A stretch of DNA of 64,000 nt from an uncultured Dorea sp. (GCA_910585725.1 CAJUFA010000006.1:60550-124549), one strand, 5' to 3'; shown: positions 35,117-43,641, numbered from the stretch's first letter. Numbers and translations are program-made. The notes: a model not told the origin generated them from the sequence alone.

Positions 35117-35851
35117 GTGGAACGTAAGATTACGATTGAAGAAGAGACAGTATATAAGGAAGATTACCAGATGCGTATGCTGAAAGTAAATCATCTGAAG
35201 GGAATCTTAAAGGTAGGAGGAAGGGGTGTGAATAAAAGCAGTTATTATGATTATGACGTAAGCGGCAAGATGTCTATGAAATCAATGTTTGAAAGAAGTA
35301 AAATAGGATCGGAAGACATAAAAATGTTTCTTAGAGATTTTAAGCTGGCGGTTAAAGAGGTGGAGACATTCCTGTTGAATATTCATTGTATTCTGCTGAA
35401 ACCAGAATATATCTTTTATGAAGACGGGAATTATTGGTTTTGCTATTATCCGCCGGCAAAGCAGGATATATGGGAGGAATTTCATGTGTTAACAGAATAT
35501 TTTGTTAAACAGGCAGACTATCAGGATCAGGAAGGCATTAGTATGGTATTCCTGCTTCATCAAAAGACTATGGATGAAAATTACAGTCTGGAGAAACTCG
35601 CGGCAGAGTGTATACAAAGTCGCCTTGCGCAGGACGGTGTAAGCGAGTCAGAACCGGATATGGAAGAGGAGGAAGGACTTGAAGAGTACGATCGGGCGGT
35701 GCACGACTGGATTGCAGAACAGGAGAGGGGAAGTTCTATTCTGCGGGAGACTGATAATCTGTGGACGCCGGTAAAGCGGTTCTTGAAAAAACATAAGAAG
35801 TCAAAATGGGGAGACTGGGATGGACTGCATATAGAAGAGGAAGAATTATGA
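35117..35851 (+). CDS. DUF6382 protein without an FHA domain
   Basis: A 244-residue cytoplasmic protein of the DUF6382 type (YDVSGKMSM, then the block LLNIHCILLKPEYIFYE) found at the end of Lachnospiraceae Tad loci. Longer relatives carry a C-terminal FHA phospho-peptide domain, which is missing here; the protein stops after an acidic linker. The start is GTG 35117. Probably regulatory or structural in pilus assembly; not certain. Confidence 0.7.
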   Translation: MERKITIEEETVYKEDYQMRMLKVNHLKGILKVGGRGVNKSSYYDYDVSGKMSMKSMFERSKIGSEDIKMFLRDFKLAVKEVETFLLNIHCILLKPEYIFYEDGNYWFCYYPPAKQDIWEEFHVLTEYFVKQADYQDQEGISMVFLLHQKTMDENYSLEKLAAECIQSRLAQDGVSESEPDMEEEEGLEEYDRAVHDWIAEQERGSSILRETDNLWTPVKRFLKKHKKSKWGDWDGLHIEEEEL

Positions 35852-35959
35852 CCGGAAAAGTCAAGAAGAAATTTTAATTAGGATACAGGTTACTATCCTG
35901 TGAAAAATATGGTATACTAATATAACAAACGGTAAATTAGTGAAAGAGATTTATAATAC

Positions 35960-36574
35960 ATGAAGAAGAACAGAATGAATGCGCCGTGTACCATTATACT
36001 GGCAGCTATTAATGTAATAGTGTTTTTCGTACTTTCATTAAGAGGGATGACGGAGAACGGCATGTTTCTATTGGAGCACGGGGCAATGTATGTCCCGAAA
36101 GTGATCGAAGACAGAGAGATCTACCGGCTCTTTACCAGTATGTTTCTTCATTTTGGATTCCAGCATCTGATGAATAATATGATAATCCTGGCGCTGGCGG
36201 GGTGGAATCTGGAGATTGAGATCGGCAAGATTCGTTTCCTGCTTATTTATGTCTTAAGCGGGTTGGGAGGAAATGTTCTGTCGGCATGGTGGGAAGTCAT
36301 TACGGCAGATTATGCTATATCGGCGGGAGCTTCCGGTGCGATCTTCGGAATCATCGGCGCGTTATTATATATAGCAATACGCAACCACGGGCGGATTGGA
36401 GAGATATCCGGCCGTGGACTTATATTCATGATTGTCATCAGTCTGTATTATGGATTCTCAAGCGGCGGAGTGGACAATATGGCGCATATAGGCGGGCTGC
36501 TTACTGGGTTTGTGTCAGGCGTCTTGCTTTACTGGAAGCATAATCGTAAAAGCAGAGCCTGTTTTGATCGTTGA
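35960..36574 (+). CDS. Rhomboid-family intramembrane serine protease
   Basis: A 204-residue protein with six membrane segments and the catalytic dyad Ser125 (GASGAIFG) and His176 (NMAHIGGLLTG). It cleaves membrane-spanning proteins within the bilayer. A -10-like TATACT lies at about 35914. Its 3' end overlaps the convergent histidine kinase gene by 60 bases. Confidence 0.9.
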   Translation: MKKNRMNAPCTIILAAINVIVFFVLSLRGMTENGMFLLEHGAMYVPKVIEDREIYRLFTSMFLHFGFQHLMNNMIILALAGWNLEIEIGKIRFLLIYVLSGLGGNVLSAWWEVITADYAISAGASGAIFGIIGALLYIAIRNHGRIGEISGRGLIFMIVISLYYGFSSGGVDNMAHIGGLLTGFVSGVLLYWKHNRKSRACFDR

Positions 36575-37267
36575 ATTAACGTGGAGTGTTCCGCCATGCG
36601 CCGTGACGATGCGTCTGGCAATTGCAAGTCCGAGACCGCTTCCGCCGTTCTTATGGGTAACAAAAGGCTCAAAGATGGAGGAAAGGTCCTGGGGATTGAT
36701 GCCGCATCCGTTGTCGGCGACAGTGATTCGAATCATATCGTCTATACAGTCGGCGTTCAGCCGGATCGTTGGACGAACGGAATTTGTACATGTTTCCACG
36801 GCTTCCCGGGCATTTCTTAGAAGATTCAGCAAAGTTTGCCTGATCTTCACGGAGTCTACGTATGTCTGCGGAAGTTCATTTGCAATGTGGGAAGTGAATT
36901 CAATATCTGTATCCACAAGTGAAGCCGCGAAAGAGAGAGCCGCCTTTTTCAGGAATTTGGCCGTGTCGACCGCAGCAAGGTGAAGCTGTTCTCCGTTATT
37001 GTATGAAGAGAGTTCTTCTAACAGTTGGTTCATGTACTCGATATCCTGATGCATCGAATCCCAGTGGCGGAAGGAGAGAACCTCCGGATGTTGTGATTCG
37101 ATTAACTGGAGCGTGCTGTATACGAGAGTCAACGGATTCCGGATCTCGTGGCTGATGGCGCTGATCTCTAATCGATGGGAATCAAGAAGCCTGGTGACGA
37201 AAGATTTTATCTCAGGATTTTGTTCCATAATCTGTTGTAATTTGTCGTTGTTTGTCTCAGAAAACAT
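36515..37267 (-). CDS. Soluble histidine kinase, NtrB-like
   Basis: A 250-residue kinase without a membrane span or clear sensor domain. The H-box reads SHEIRNPLTLV and the ATPase domain has the N box (LLNLLRNAREAV) and G boxes (DNGCGI, GSGLGLAIA). It probably gets its signal from a partner protein or binds a ligand through its short N-terminus. No response regulator gene is adjacent. The ribosome site on the minus strand is AAGGGCGG. It is divergent from the HIT gene and overlaps the rhomboid gene at its 3' end. Confidence 0.85.
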   Translation of the reverse strand: MFSETNNDKLQQIMEQNPEIKSFVTRLLDSHRLEISAISHEIRNPLTLVYSTLQLIESQHPEVLSFRHWDSMHQDIEYMNQLLEELSSYNNGEQLHLAAVDTAKFLKKAALSFAASLVDTDIEFTSHIANELPQTYVDSVKIRQTLLNLLRNAREAVETCTNSVRPTIRLNADCIDDMIRITVADNGCGINPQDLSSIFEPFVTHKNGGSGLGLAIARRIVTAHGGTLHVNSTIKTGSAFTIMLPVKQDA

Positions 37268-37283
37268 AGTAATTACCGCCCTT

Positions 37284-37303
37284 TCTGATGTATCAGTGTA
37301 TCA
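37284..37303. promoter_or_regulatory. Direct repeat in the kinase/HIT divergent region
   Basis: TGTATCA occurs twice, 9 bp apart, in TGATGTATCAGTGTATCA. It is a possible operator between the divergent genes; no regulator can be named. Confidence 0.35.
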
Positions 37304-37354
37304 TTGGCGGACAAATTAATCAATTATTATTTTTAAGAAAGAAGGATGAAGAGT

Positions 37355-37768
37355 ATGAGAGATGAGAATTGTATTTTTTGTAAACTTGCGAATGGGGATA
37401 TTCCGACGGCAACATTGTATGAGGATGATGATTTCCGGGTTATTCTGGACGCAGGACCGGCGGCGAAGGGACATGCGTTGATTATCCCGAAGGAGCATTA
37501 TGCGAATCTCTATGAATTGAGCGACGAGCTGGCGGCTAAGGTTCTGGTTCTTGCGAAGAGGATGATCACAAAACTCACGGATATCTTGGGATGCGACGGA
37601 TATAATATAGTCCAGAATAACGGAGCGGCGGCGGGACAGACCGTGTTCCATTTTCACCTGCATATGATCCCGAGATACAAAGGCGACGGAGTAGGGGTTA
37701 CATGGAAAGCAGGCGAATTGAAGGAAGAGGATAAAGAAGAACTGTTAGCTAAAATGAAAGAATCATAA
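37355..37768 (+). CDS. HIT-family nucleotide-binding hydrolase
   Basis: A 137-residue protein with the HIT triad His99-x-His101-x-His103 (HFHLHM) and an N-terminal zinc-type pair CIFC. It hydrolyses nucleoside phosphoramidates or dinucleotides. I chose ATG 37355, well spaced from GAAGG; ATG 37346 overlaps that site. The stop codon lies in the first unit of a tandem repeat. Confidence 0.9.
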   Translation: MRDENCIFCKLANGDIPTATLYEDDDFRVILDAGPAAKGHALIIPKEHYANLYELSDELAAKVLVLAKRMITKLTDILGCDGYNIVQNNGAAAGQTVFHFHLHMIPRYKGDGVGVTWKAGELKEEDKEELLAKMKES

Positions 37769-37823
37769 GATAAAATATCATAAGATGAAATATCATAAGA
37801 TGAAAGAATCATAAGATAAAAAG
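37762..37823. repeat. Tandem repeat of a 15-16 bp unit
   Basis: Four copies of ATCATAAGATRAAA at 37762, 37777, 37792 and 37808. The first contains the HIT gene stop codon, so the array looks like a slippage expansion of the gene's end. Confidence 0.85.
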
Positions 37824-37847
37824 ATACGGAAGCGAAGGAAAGTCGAT

Positions 37848-38408
37848 GTGGAAGTCAAAGTAGTTAGAAAATCGGACTTCGATACAATTTATAGACAAAA
37901 TGTTGGATACGTATATGCGACGGCAGTAAAGTATACAAAGAATCATCATACCGCGGAAGAAGTTGTTCAAAATGTTTTTATGAAATATTTTATGAATATG
38001 GAAAATACGAATTCTGATGCGGCCAGGGCATGGCTGATTCTTACGGCAAAGTATATGGCAATGAATGTAAAGAGGGATTATCAGAAGGAGTATCTGGTGG
38101 AAGGGATGAATATCAAAGAGGAGATGGATTTATCTGAGTCCGTGGAGAGTCCGGAGGAGGTCTTTGCAAGAAAGTTTAAGGAACGAGAGTACATGAAATT
38201 AAAAGAAAATATTTTTGAAGCATTATATAAAAAGAATTCACGCTGGTATGATGTCATTACGATTACGTATATTTTGGGAAAGCCCCAAAAAGAAGTTGCA
38301 GAAAATATGGGAATCACTTTGGATGTGCTGCATAGTACATTGTATCGGGCGAAGAAGTGGATCAGGAAAAATTATGCGGAAGAATATGCACGCTTGAGCG
38401 GAGTATAA
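37848..38408 (+). CDS. Sigma-70 family (ECF-type) factor
   Basis: A 186-residue protein with region 2 (YATAVKYTKNHHTAEEVVQNVFMKYF, near 24-50) and region 4 (ITYILGKPQKEVAENMGITLDVLHSTLYRAKKWIRK). The start is GTG 37848 behind GAAGGAAAG. The membrane anti-sigma-like protein expected next to it lies beyond the oppositely oriented murG gene, at 39766. Confidence 0.85.
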   Translation: MEVKVVRKSDFDTIYRQNVGYVYATAVKYTKNHHTAEEVVQNVFMKYFMNMENTNSDAARAWLILTAKYMAMNVKRDYQKEYLVEGMNIKEEMDLSESVESPEEVFARKFKEREYMKLKENIFEALYKKNSRWYDVITITYILGKPQKEVAENMGITLDVLHSTLYRAKKWIRKNYAEEYARLSGV

Positions 38409-38436
38409 AACAGGTGCCCGTATCGACACCTGTTTT
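38407..38436. terminator. Bidirectional terminator between the sigma gene and murG
   Basis: A 10-bp perfect stem AAAACAGGTG/CACCTGTTTT, with T-rich sequence on both strands, serving the two convergent genes. Confidence 0.85.
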
Positions 38437-38448
38437 GTTATGGTTATT

Positions 38449-39519
38449 TTAGGAACCATTTGCTGCGGTTTCAATTAATTCAATGATAGTATCGATAGAA
38501 TTCTGCTGCGGTGAATTCTTCATAGTATCTATGTAGGCGTCTCTATTCTCATACAGACGGGTAATAGAATCAAGAAGAGATTCTTTGCTCAGCTCTTCTT
38601 CGTCAAGAACGATGCTGTATCCCTGGCGTTCGAAAGAACGGGCGTTGAGAATCTGGTCGCCCCGGCTGGCGTTCGCGGAAAGCGGAATCAAAAGATTCGG
38701 CTTATGAAGCGCCAGAAGTTCACAGATTGCATTGGCTCCGGCACGAGAGATTACGATATCGGTCAAAGCGAAGAGATCTTTTAACTCTTCCTTGACATAT
38801 TCGAATTGGGCGTAGCCCTCCAGGTTTTGTAAAGAGTCGTCAACTTTACCTTTTCCACAGAGATGGACAACCTGGAATGTCTTAAGCAGGTCGGTGAGAA
38901 TACCGCGTACTGCCTCGTTGACGGCAACAGAGCCAAGGCTTCCGCCTACAACCATGATTACAGGCTTGTCGGAAGAAAAATGCAGGAATTCTTTTGCTTT
39001 GTATTTATCGCCGGATAATAGCTCTTGCCGGATAGGTGAACCCGTCAGTACGGCTTTTCCTTCCGGAAGATGCTTCAAAGTTTCCGGGAAATTACAGCAG
39101 ACCCTGTTAGCGGAAGGAATAGATAATTTGTTTGCGAGGCCGGGCGTCATATCGGACTCATGGATAATCGTCGGTACATGGCGGCTCTTACCGGCCAATA
39201 CGACGGGGACAGATACGAAACCGCCCTTGGAGAATATAACGTCCGGATTGAGAAGTTTGACCAGTTTCTTCGCCTCGCCGAGTCCTTTAAGAACACGGAA
39301 AGGGTCGGAAAAGTTCTGCAGGCTGAAATAGCGGCGCAGTTTTCCGGAAGAAATGCCATGGTATGGAATCCCGAATTGCTCAATCAGCTCCTTTTCGATT
39401 CCGTTATAAGAACCAATATAATGGATATCGTATTGCAGTTCTTTGAGCCGTGGCAATAGGGCGATGTTCGGCGTTACGTGACCTGCGGTGCCGCCGCCGG
39501 TTAAGATAATACGTTTCAT
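38449..39519 (-). CDS. murG: MurG, lipid II-forming GlcNAc transferase
   Basis: A 356-residue glycosyltransferase of family 28. The N-terminal glycine loop GGGTAGHVTPN, the central FSKGGFVSVP and the C-terminal donor site (VVGGSLGS, then SRAGANAICELLA) are intact. It adds GlcNAc from UDP-GlcNAc to lipid I at the inner membrane face. The start is ATG at 39519 with GGAGG six bases upstream; the in-frame TTG at 39531 is rejected. It stands alone, outside a division/cell wall cluster, as in several Lachnospiraceae. Confidence 0.93.
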   Translation of the reverse strand: MKRIILTGGGTAGHVTPNIALLPRLKELQYDIHYIGSYNGIEKELIEQFGIPYHGISSGKLRRYFSLQNFSDPFRVLKGLGEAKKLVKLLNPDVIFSKGGFVSVPVVLAGKSRHVPTIIHESDMTPGLANKLSIPSANRVCCNFPETLKHLPEGKAVLTGSPIRQELLSGDKYKAKEFLHFSSDKPVIMVVGGSLGSVAVNEAVRGILTDLLKTFQVVHLCGKGKVDDSLQNLEGYAQFEYVKEELKDLFALTDIVISRAGANAICELLALHKPNLLIPLSANASRGDQILNARSFERQGYSIVLDEEELSKESLLDSITRLYENRDAYIDTMKNSPQQNSIDTIIELIETAANGS

Positions 39520-39765
39520 AGTGACCTCCAAAATTGAAAAAGAGTAAAATAACTGTGCGATACGTATGTTATAATATATAGCTATGTATTTCTTTTATAT
39601 AATATATTATACGGTTGTGAGGGGATTGGTCAAGAGAAATAAATATATTGTTTTACTTATCGGGCGATACCTTTCACACGTCAGGCGGCATACAAGGATT
39701 GCCGGCGTGGGCGCAGCGGTTTGTTGATATGCAATCAATATGGTAATATTGAGAGGAAGTATTGT

Positions 39766-40644
39766 ATGGAAAAAAGAGATCAATTGGAAGAATTGTTGAG
39801 AGAAGAATTCGACAGAATTGCAGGAGAAGAAGAGAATGTGCTCCGGGAAGAGAATATCAGTATTCCAGAAGAGACTCAAGAGATTATATATGCCGGAATC
39901 CAGGAAAAGATCCGGGCGGCTGAACGTGAGAAAGAGAAAGAACGCCTGTATGCCCAACTGTCGGAAGAGGATATGAAAGCCCTGGAGATTGGACGGAGGA
40001 TTATGGAGGAAGAAGCGGCGGGAGAACGGAAGGTAAGAACCGTAAAGATAAGAAAGAGGCTGCGGACGTGCGTCGGGCTTGCGGCGGCGTTGACCTTAAC
40101 TATGGCGATAGGCGTTACCAGTATGGGCGGACCGGAGAGAATTATACAAATGGTAACGCAGACGGTTGGAGATCGAGAAATAGAGAAAATAACATCTAGT
40201 GATAAAGTTATGAGAACAGCGGAAGAAAGCGAAGAAGAGGCTTATCAGAAAATAAGTGATGAGCTTGGTGTAGAGCCTGTAAGGATTTGGAATAAGACGG
40301 AGGAAATGAAATTTATAGACATGGAATATGACGAAGAGATTCAAACTGCAGAGTTCTATTATGAATATAATGATGATATATTAATATATTTAGTAAACGC
40401 ATCATATCGAGATGCCTCTTTAGGAGTAGACATAGAAGATGAAATAGTTGATATGTATAATAAAAAAATCGGGAATGACGAGGTGGAGATTCTGACTGAG
40501 ATAAAGGAATATGAAATACAAGAAACGGGACAGGAAAGATATTCAGCACAATTTGAGTATAAGGGATTGGAATATTTCTTTATAGGAGCTATGGATAAAG
40601 AGGATTTCGAATATATTTTAGAAAATTTGTATATTTATGATTAA
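39766..40644 (+). CDS. Anti-sigma-like membrane protein
   Basis: A 292-residue protein with an acidic, helical cytoplasmic N-terminus (about 1-100), one membrane span (LRTCVGLAAALTLTMAIGVTSMG, about 103-125) and an extracellular domain of DUF4367 appearance (VEIL, then GLEYFFIGAMDKEDFEYILENL). This is the layout of anti-sigma factors in Clostridia. Its probable partner is the sigma factor at 37848, now separated by murG on the other strand. The start is ATG 39766 with GAGAGGAAG. Confidence 0.65.
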   Translation: MEKRDQLEELLREEFDRIAGEEENVLREENISIPEETQEIIYAGIQEKIRAAEREKEKERLYAQLSEEDMKALEIGRRIMEEEAAGERKVRTVKIRKRLRTCVGLAAALTLTMAIGVTSMGGPERIIQMVTQTVGDREIEKITSSDKVMRTAEESEEEAYQKISDELGVEPVRIWNKTEEMKFIDMEYDEEIQTAEFYYEYNDDILIYLVNASYRDASLGVDIEDEIVDMYNKKIGNDEVEILTEIKEYEIQETGQERYSAQFEYKGLEYFFIGAMDKEDFEYILENLYIYD

Positions 40645-40719
40645 ATTGCGTCAGTTTTTTCGAAGTTATGTGTTTATATATTGAGGGTTGAGGAGAACAT
40701 AGCGGGAGGTGGCGAAGAA

Positions 40720-41202
40720 GTGCTAAAAAGGATTACGCGCACATTATGCACAATAATGTTGATTACATGCATGCTACTTATATCAACAGGAAGTGCACAG
40801 GCAGCGTCGGATGAAAGAATGTTGGACGGATCTTATTTGACCCGGGATGAAGAATCAATAGGATATGCAACCCCAGTTACAAGAGGAGTGGACCTTCTTA
40901 CGGGATATTCTAAATGTGTGCGTCGCGGGCCGGGGCAGATATATGTGGGCGGAACAACCATAGCGGCACATGAGGTAGAGAATGTGCGGGTTGGCGTAGC
41001 GGTAGAAAGAGCCAAAGAAGGAGATACGGCATGGGAATTCTATGATGGCTGGCAGAAAGGGAATCATAATACCAATAGAGCGAGTATTAGTAAATCCTTG
41101 GAGGTTGAAGGCGGATATTACTATCGCGTGCGGAGTCTGCATTCAGCTAATGAAGACGTGAGTAGTTCCTTCACGGATGGTATATTCATTGAAAAGCCAT
41201 AA
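40720..41202 (+). CDS. Secreted DUF6147-like protein
   Basis: A 160-residue protein with an N-terminal signal peptide (basic LKRITR, a hydrophobic stretch, then SAQAA cleavage at about residue 28). The mature part (YATPVTRGVDLLTGYSKCVRRG, then IYVGGTTIAAH, then GGYYYRVRSLHS) resembles small secreted proteins annotated DUF6147. The start is GTG 40720 with GGGAGG at 40704-40709. Function unknown. Confidence 0.65.
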   Translation: MLKRITRTLCTIMLITCMLLISTGSAQAASDERMLDGSYLTRDEESIGYATPVTRGVDLLTGYSKCVRRGPGQIYVGGTTIAAHEVENVRVGVAVERAKEGDTAWEFYDGWQKGNHNTNRASISKSLEVEGGYYYRVRSLHSANEDVSSSFTDGIFIEKP

Positions 41203-41331
41203 AAGCCGCCCAATCAAAGTGTAAAAGAACGTTAAAGAACTTAGGAAAACTTTAAAAACTGGAAATGGCAATCTGAGGATTAAAGAGATCTAGAAATTAA
41301 CAACTGAATATGGAAAAAAGGATGAAGATCC

Positions 41332-41466
41332 GGCAAGGCTGTGGGAGACGCCGTTTACGGTGCACACCGCAGAAACTATTGATATAATTTCGGCCTTACA
41401 TTGAGAAACCGTAGGCCCACGATACGGGCCAAAGACGTCGTAGACGGCGTCTCCCACAGCCTTGCC
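41332..41466. mobile_element. MITE-like 135-bp inverted-repeat element
   Basis: Arms of 28 bp (41332-41359 and 41439-41466), complementary at 27 of 28 positions, begin GGCAAGGCTGTGGGAGACGC and enclose 79 bp with an inner GGCCC/GGGCC stem near 41414-41430. No clear target duplication is visible. The rest of the 41,203-41,537 stretch holds only the terminator listed next. Confidence 0.6.
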
Positions 41467-41494
41467 AAATGTAAGGGACGTAAAAGAAGGATAA

Positions 41495-41526
41495 GGATAC
41501 GAAGTGAGGGCTTCGTATCCTTTTGT
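41495..41526. terminator. Bidirectional terminator of the TSCPD gene
   Basis: A 10-bp perfect stem GGATACGAAG/CTTCGTATCC, with TTTTGTTTT on the plus side and a pyrimidine-rich run on the minus side. It lies just past the end of the minus-strand TSCPD gene. Confidence 0.8.
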
Positions 41527-41537
41527 TTTATCTGTTT

Positions 41538-41783
41538 TTATGCCTGGCCGATTGCCTGTTTTAGCGCTTTGGCTAACTGGTCGGGACAGGATGTGGGTTT
41601 GAAGCCACAGGTGATGCCCTCCATACGGGAGATGGCGTCGTGTACATTCATGCCGACTACCAGGCTGGCTATACCCTGAGTGTTGCCGGCGCAGCCGCCG
41701 ACAAACTCTACTTTCCTGATTGTCTCCCCGTCCACGTCTACTTTGATTAATCGAGAACAAACCCCGGTTGGTGTAAATTCCAT
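41538..41783 (-). CDS. TSCPD domain protein (TIGR03905-like)
   Basis: An 81-residue protein with the motif TSCPDQLAKAL and Cys residues (GVCSR, GGCAGN, ITCGF). TSCPD domains are otherwise found at the end of B12-dependent ribonucleotide reductases; stand-alone copies are common in Clostridia and their role is unknown. The start is ATG at 41783 with AAAGGAGGAA; the longer frame to 41855 has no ribosome site. Confidence 0.82.
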   Translation of the reverse strand: MEFTPTGVCSRLIKVDVDGETIRKVEFVGGCAGNTQGIASLVVGMNVHDAISRMEGITCGFKPTSCPDQLAKALKQAIGQA

Positions 41784-41957
41784 GTTCAAGTTCCTCCTTT
41801 GATTCTTACGATCGCTGTGCTTCTGTGAGGATACAAAAGTTATCCGGAAGCACATGGCAGACTATCCTTTTAAACGTCTATAGGAATTATAACAAAAAGC
41901 AGGGGTGAATGCCATACTTTTTATTTCAAGCGACGAAACAGGCTAATATGCCGGGAA

Positions 41958-42497
41958 TTAATAGTTTTCCGCATGTACCTCAAAGTAACTTTGGGGATGC
42001 GCGCATACGGGGCATATCTCAGGAGCCTTTGTGCCGACTATGATATGACCGCAATTACGGCATTCCCACACTTTTACCTCGCTCTTTTCAAATACAGCGG
42101 CAGTCTCTACATTTTTCAGAAGCGCGCGGTAACGCTCTTCATGATGTTTTTCGATGGCGCCGACCATTCGGAATTTTTCGGCAAGCTCCGGGAAGCCTTC
42201 TTCCTCGGCTGTCTTTGCGAAACCTTCGTACATATCCGTCCATTCGTAATTCTCGCCGTCAGCTGCAGCGCCAAGATTTTGCGCCGTATCGCCGATGCCG
42301 TTCAGTTCCTTGAACCACATCTTAGCATGTTCCTTCTCGTTGTCCGCCGTTTTTAAAAAAAGCGATGCTATTTGTTCAAAGCCTTGTTTCTTTGCAGCGG
42401 AAGCAAAGTATGTGTACTTGTTTCTTGCCTGAGATTCGCCTGCAAAGGCGGCCTCTAAATTTTTTTCAGTTTGTGTTCCAGCGTACTTATTGCTCAT
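41958..42497 (-). CDS. rbr: Rubrerythrin
   Basis: A 179-residue protein: an N-terminal four-helix diiron domain with Glu and His ligands (AFAGESQARNKY, then DNEKEHAKMW, then AIEKHHEERY) and a C-terminal rubredoxin domain (CRNCGHI, CPVCAHP). It reduces hydrogen peroxide in anaerobes. In line with the rubredoxin-flavoprotein and PerR genes on the same strand. Confidence 0.93.
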   Translation of the reverse strand: MSNKYAGTQTEKNLEAAFAGESQARNKYTYFASAAKKQGFEQIASLFLKTADNEKEHAKMWFKELNGIGDTAQNLGAAADGENYEWTDMYEGFAKTAEEEGFPELAEKFRMVGAIEKHHEERYRALLKNVETAAVFEKSEVKVWECRNCGHIIVGTKAPEICPVCAHPQSYFEVHAENY

Positions 42498-42536
42498 GAT
42501 TTAATCCTCCTGTTTAATTGATAAAATTTATATTTG

Positions 42537-42577
42537 AAAAGTAACCATGCAAGAGAACTTTGCTAAATGGTTACTTT
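42537..42577 (-). terminator. Terminator between the flavoprotein and rubrerythrin genes
   Basis: A 12-bp stem AAAAGTAACCAT/ATGGTTACTTTT overlapping the end of the flavoprotein-rubredoxin gene, T-rich on the minus strand. It implies separate or partly read-through transcription of rubrerythrin. Confidence 0.65.
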
Positions 42578-43180
42578 TTCAAAGTCTGAAGCAGGGTGTT
42601 TGCACAACGGACAGATAAAGTCAGGCGGAAGTTCTTCTCCCTCGTAGGTATACCCGCAAACAGAACATCTCCATATGTTCTTTCCGTTTCCGGCAGTTTT
42701 GTCAGGCTTTGGTTTGATATTTGACTGATAGTATGCATAGGTTGCCGGAGAAATATCGGAGAGAACCTCCATATCCTCCACCGAAGCGATAAACAGTGTG
42801 TGGCTGCCCAGATCGAGCGTTTGTTCCACGGCGGCGCTCAGATAGGCGTTCGTTCCGGACGAAACATAGTATAGACCGTTCGCGCTGCGTTTGCATTCTG
42901 AAAATCCGGCAAACTTATCGGTATCTCTTCCCGACTGAAAACCAAAACGCTTAAAGAGGTCAAAAGACGCGTCTTCGCCCAGAACAGAAATGTTAAAACG
43001 GCCGCTTTTTTGAACCAGTTCTTGTGTATAGTTTGCCTTGTTGACTGCGATGCTGATGCGGTTTGGTTCGCTTGTTACCTGACCGGCAGTATTGATGATA
43101 CAGCCGTTGTCTTTTCCCTCAAAAGCAGAGGTGAGGACGAATAATCCGTAACTGAGTTTATACATTGCTCTTCTATCCAT
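42563..43180 (-). CDS. Flavin reductase-rubredoxin fusion (high molecular weight rubredoxin type)
   Basis: A 205-residue protein: an N-terminal FMN-binding flavin reductase-like domain (about 1-150; MYKLSYGLFVLTS, then NRISIAVNK) and a C-terminal rubredoxin with CSVCGY and CPLCKH. It passes electrons from NADH to rubrerythrin or flavodiiron proteins, by family knowledge. The ribosome site is AGGAGG. It lies between perR and rbr. Confidence 0.87.
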   Translation of the reverse strand: MDRRAMYKLSYGLFVLTSAFEGKDNGCIINTAGQVTSEPNRISIAVNKANYTQELVQKSGRFNISVLGEDASFDLFKRFGFQSGRDTDKFAGFSECKRSANGLYYVSSGTNAYLSAAVEQTLDLGSHTLFIASVEDMEVLSDISPATYAYYQSNIKPKPDKTAGNGKNIWRCSVCGYTYEGEELPPDFICPLCKHPASDFEKVTI

Positions 43181-43212
43181 TGTGAAATCCTCCTACTTAC
43201 ATTAATATGGGT

Positions 43213-43608
43213 TTATTTTTCCTTTTCTTTCCTGGCGCATTCAGGACACAATCCCTCAAAAACCAATCGATGTCGTTTAACCTGAAAGCCGGTTGCTTCC
43301 TTTACTTGCTCATCGTACTCCGAATGATAGTGAAGCGGGGCGTCAAAAGTCTTTCCACAGCCTGTACAGTAAATATGATAATGCAAATCTACACGAGAGT
43401 CATATCGATCCGCGGAAGGAACCTTTACGTTTAATATTTCTTCCGTATCCGACAGAATGCCGAGATTGCGGTAAACGGTTCCCCTGCTGATCTTCGCATC
43501 TGTTGTCCGCACATCCAAATAAATCTGATCGGCGGAGGGATGGTCGCATCTTGCTCGTACGGCGTCCAATACAATCTGACGCTGTTTTGAATTACGAAGA
43601 TTTTTCAT
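43213..43608 (-). CDS. perR: PerR/Fur-family peroxide repressor
   Basis: A 131-residue protein with an N-terminal winged helix (IVLDAVRARCDHPSADQIY, then RGTVYRNLGIL), metal-binding residues DLHYHIYC, and structural zinc pairs CTGC and CPEC. It is likely to repress its own cluster until peroxide oxidises the metal-site His. The start is ATG at 43608 with TGGAGGG upstream. A palindromic box lies just upstream of the start. Confidence 0.88.
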   Translation of the reverse strand: MKNLRNSKQRQIVLDAVRARCDHPSADQIYLDVRTTDAKISRGTVYRNLGILSDTEEILNVKVPSADRYDSRVDLHYHIYCTGCGKTFDAPLHYHSEYDEQVKEATGFQVKRHRLVFEGLCPECARKEKEK

Positions 43609-43626
43609 ATTACCCTCCAAATACAA

Positions 43627-43641
43627 TAATAAGACTTATTA
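43627..43641. promoter_or_regulatory. Per/Fur box upstream of perR
   Basis: A perfect 7-1-7 palindrome, TAATAAG-A-CTTATTA, 19 bases before the perR start on the minus strand. It fits the Fur/PerR operator form and suggests autoregulation. Confidence 0.8.

Noticed and set aside
39517..39531. TTG start for murG at 39531
   Set aside because: It overlaps the GGAGG site that is correctly placed for ATG at 39519.
41290..41760. 156-residue minus-strand frame over the inverted-repeat element
   Set aside because: It runs through the element and terminator and overlaps the TSCPD gene in another frame; no ribosome site.
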